Shown one piece after another: positions 6,097 through 7,029 of a stretch of 7,029 bases of DNA. The stretch is taken from NCBI GenBank assembly GCA_020853255.1, contig JADYZI010000254.1, positions 1 through 7,029 on the forward strand, read 5' to 3'. Made by a program: the position numbers and the translations under genes. Numbering within the stretch: the first letter of the stretch is position 1; every line of letters starts with the position of its first letter. The notes beneath the pieces were generated by a model. That model ran no database searches. It was not told the DNA's origin and worked only from the letters and a program-made list of their open reading frames with translations. The DNA is from Acidobacteriota bacterium (lineage in GTDB: Bacteria; Acidobacteriota; Blastocatellia; Pyrinomonadales; Pyrinomonadaceae).

Positions 6097-6837
6097 CTAC
6101 TCCATCTCGCTTTCGTCTATATCAAAATTCGCATAGACCTTCTGGACGTCGTCGTTGTCGTCGAGGGCGTCGTAGAGTTTTAGCATCGTCTTGGCGTCGC
6201 TGCCTTCGAGTTTGATGTAATTTTGCGGGACCATTGAGACTTCAGCCGCCTGGGGTTCGATGCCGGCGGATTTTAAGGCATCGTTGACGGCATCGAAAGC
6301 GTCGGGCGCGGTAAATATTTCGAACACGTCGCCTTCGTCCTGCATATCGTCGGCACCGGCGCCGACGGCTATTTCAAAAAGCTCGTCCTCGCTTTTGGCG
6401 GCCTTGTCCACCACGATGTAGCCCTTCTTGTCGAACATCCAGCCGACGGAACCGCTTTCGCCCATGTTGCCACCGTTTTTTGAGAAGATGTGGCGGATCT
6501 CGGCGACCGTGCGGTTGCGGTTGTCGGTCATTGCCTCGACCATGACGGCGACGCCGTTCGGGCCATAGCCTTCGTAGAGCACCTCATCATAATTCGCGCC
6601 TTCGCCCTCGCCCATTCCGCGCTTTATCGCGCGGTCAATGGTGTCGTTGGGCATATTCTGCGCCTTTGCATCGCTGACAGCCTTGCGAAGACGCGCATTT
6701 GCGTCAACGTCTCCGCTGCCGCCGGTTTTGGTCGCGACGGTGATCTCTTTGATCATTTTCGTAAAGATCTTGCCGCGCTTCGCATCGAGCGCTCCCTTTT
6801 TGTGCTTGATTGTGTGCCACTTGGAGTGTCCTGACAT
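6097..6837 (-). CDS. yebC: YebC/TACO1 family protein
   Basis: This 246-residue protein is of normal length for the YebC/TACO1 family. The N-terminus [22 protein letters not shown] is the family hallmark, with [14 protein letters not shown] at residues 1-14; then come [14 protein letters not shown] (61-74), [14 protein letters not shown] (88-101), [20 protein letters not shown] (104-123) and a C-terminal PQNYIKLEG and [14 protein letters not shown]. Members act in the cytoplasm; the family was annotated as DNA-binding regulators, and more recent work on YebC and mitochondrial TACO1 supports a role in translating difficult motifs such as polyproline. A Shine-Dalgarno GAGGA lies nine to ten bases before the ATG. 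The gene is convergent with all other genes here, and its 3' end is the point where tails A and B have piled up. Confidence 0.97.
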   Translation of the reverse strand: MSGHSKWHTIKHKKGALDAKRGKIFTKMIKEITVATKTGGSGDVDANARLRKAVSDAKAQNMPNDTIDRAIKRGMGEGEGANYDEVLYEGYGPNGVAVMVEAMTDNRNRTVAEIRHIFSKNGGNMGESGSVGWMFDKKGYIVVDKAAKSEDELFEIAVGAGADDMQDEGDVFEIFTAPDAFDAVNDALKSAGIEPQAAEVSMVPQNYIKLEGSDAKTMLKLYDALDDNDDVQKVYANFDIDESEME

Positions 6838-6845
6838 CTATTGTT

Positions 6846-6850
6846 TCCTC
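6846..6850 (-). promoter_or_regulatory. Ribosome binding site of yebC
   Basis: On the minus strand GAGGA precedes the yebC ATG with about nine bases between. It is the clearest Shine-Dalgarno sequence before any gene in this window and fixes the MSGHSKW start. Confidence 0.75.
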
Positions 6851-6857
6851 AATTCTA

Positions 6858-6886
6858 TTTGTAGAGATATGTGTGAAAGCGAACAA
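6858..6886 (-). promoter_or_regulatory. Possible yebC promoter
   Basis: On the minus strand TTGTTC (6886-6881) and TACAAA (6863-6858) are 17 bp apart, the ideal sigma-70 spacing, but match the consensus at only three and four of six bases. The position, about 20 bp before the ATG, is plausible. Confidence 0.3.
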
Positions 6887-6917
6887 AGCCTTAGACTTCG
6901 ACTCAGACGCGCGGCCC

Positions 6918-6943
6918 CGACCGGGCACACTCCCTACCGGTCG
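6918..6943. repeat. GC-rich palindrome upstream of yebC, REP-like
   Basis: CGACCGG (6918-6924) and CCGGTCG (6937-6943) are a perfect 7-bp inverted repeat around a 12-base loop. No T-run follows on either strand, so it is not a clear intrinsic terminator. Its GC-rich stem, intergenic position and closeness to another repeat-like block suggest a REP-type element. Confidence 0.45.
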
Positions 6944-6957
6944 TGTTTCCGCCTTCT

Positions 6958-6985
6958 TTTCTCAGCGTCTCTGCGTTAAGAGAAA
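6958..6985. repeat. Interspersed-repeat-like block with short inverted repeat
   Basis: TTTCTC (6958-6963) and GAGAAA (6980-6985) bracket a 'AGCGTCTCTGCGTTAA' core. I recall similar 'GCGTCTCTGCG' strings as common intergenic repeats in acidobacterial and related genomes. The remaining bases to 7029 show no gene or other feature. Confidence 0.4.
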
Positions 6986-7029
6986 CCGGCATCTTTCGGT
7001 CGCGATTCTGAGAGATCCAAGATCCGACG

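Noticed and set aside
4878..6250. CRISPR array or assembly artefact as explanation of the repeated yebC tails
   Set aside because: The repeats are 59-148 bp, unequal and widely spaced, so not CRISPR; the silent-site divergence of A and the amino-acid differences in B are not what misassembly of one gene would give.
6918..6943. Intrinsic terminator
   Set aside because: The stem is GC-rich but no T-run follows on either strand, and it lies upstream of yebC rather than at a gene end.
6490..6979. Plus-strand open frames opposite the yebC 5' half and upstream region
   Set aside because: Low-complexity antisense translations of a strongly conserved gene, with no protein-family resemblance.

Overview
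The window is 7,029 bp of bacterial chromosome at roughly 50% G+C. No taxon marker is decisive. The gene families, the mostly weak or absent Shine-Dalgarno sequences and the scattered short repeats (a doubled CACGAATG at 1003-1018, a 'GCGTCTCTGCGTTAAGAG' block near 6965-6982) best fit Acidobacteriota, perhaps the Blastocatellia/Pyrinomonadales side. That placement is an impression from memory, not a measurement.

Layout, left to right. (1) 1-692: the C-terminal kinase core of a sensor histidine kinase, cut by the window edge. (2) 729-1001: a small DUF2277 protein. (3) 1099-2389: two overlapping ankyrin-repeat genes. (4) 2443-4873: a DUF1624/HGSNAT-like membrane acyltransferase followed 31 bp later by a secreted esterase-D-like alpha/beta-hydrolase, a likely two-gene unit. 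(5) 4878-6096: an unusual stacked region. (6) 6097-6837, minus strand: full-length yebC, convergent with everything to its left, with 192 bp of upstream DNA carrying its RBS and palindromic repeats.

The stacked region is the main point of interest. The 3' end of yebC occurs three times in the same orientation: a 59-bp remnant (A, 4878-4936), a ~148-bp remnant (B, 5552-5699) and the intact gene (C, ending at 6097). Each tail is preceded by a convergent, plus-strand gene set: the esterase ends 4 bp before A, a DUF433/DUF5615 antitoxin-toxin pair ends exactly where B begins, and a small membrane-protein ORF or remnant ends 60 bp before C. Copy A differs from C over 18 codons only at synonymous third positions (plus the stop codon), so it diverged while still part of a working yebC. 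The simplest reading is repeated arrival of 'cargo + foreign yebC tail' units at the end of yebC, each new tail completing the gene and displacing the previous one. The toxin-antitoxin unit has its own extended -10 promoter overlapped by a perfect inverted repeat, with the antitoxin ATG so close that the mRNA is probably leaderless.

The remaining genes look like ordinary chromosomal content: signalling, ankyrin scaffolds, envelope acylation/deacylation and the YebC/TACO1 translation-related factor.
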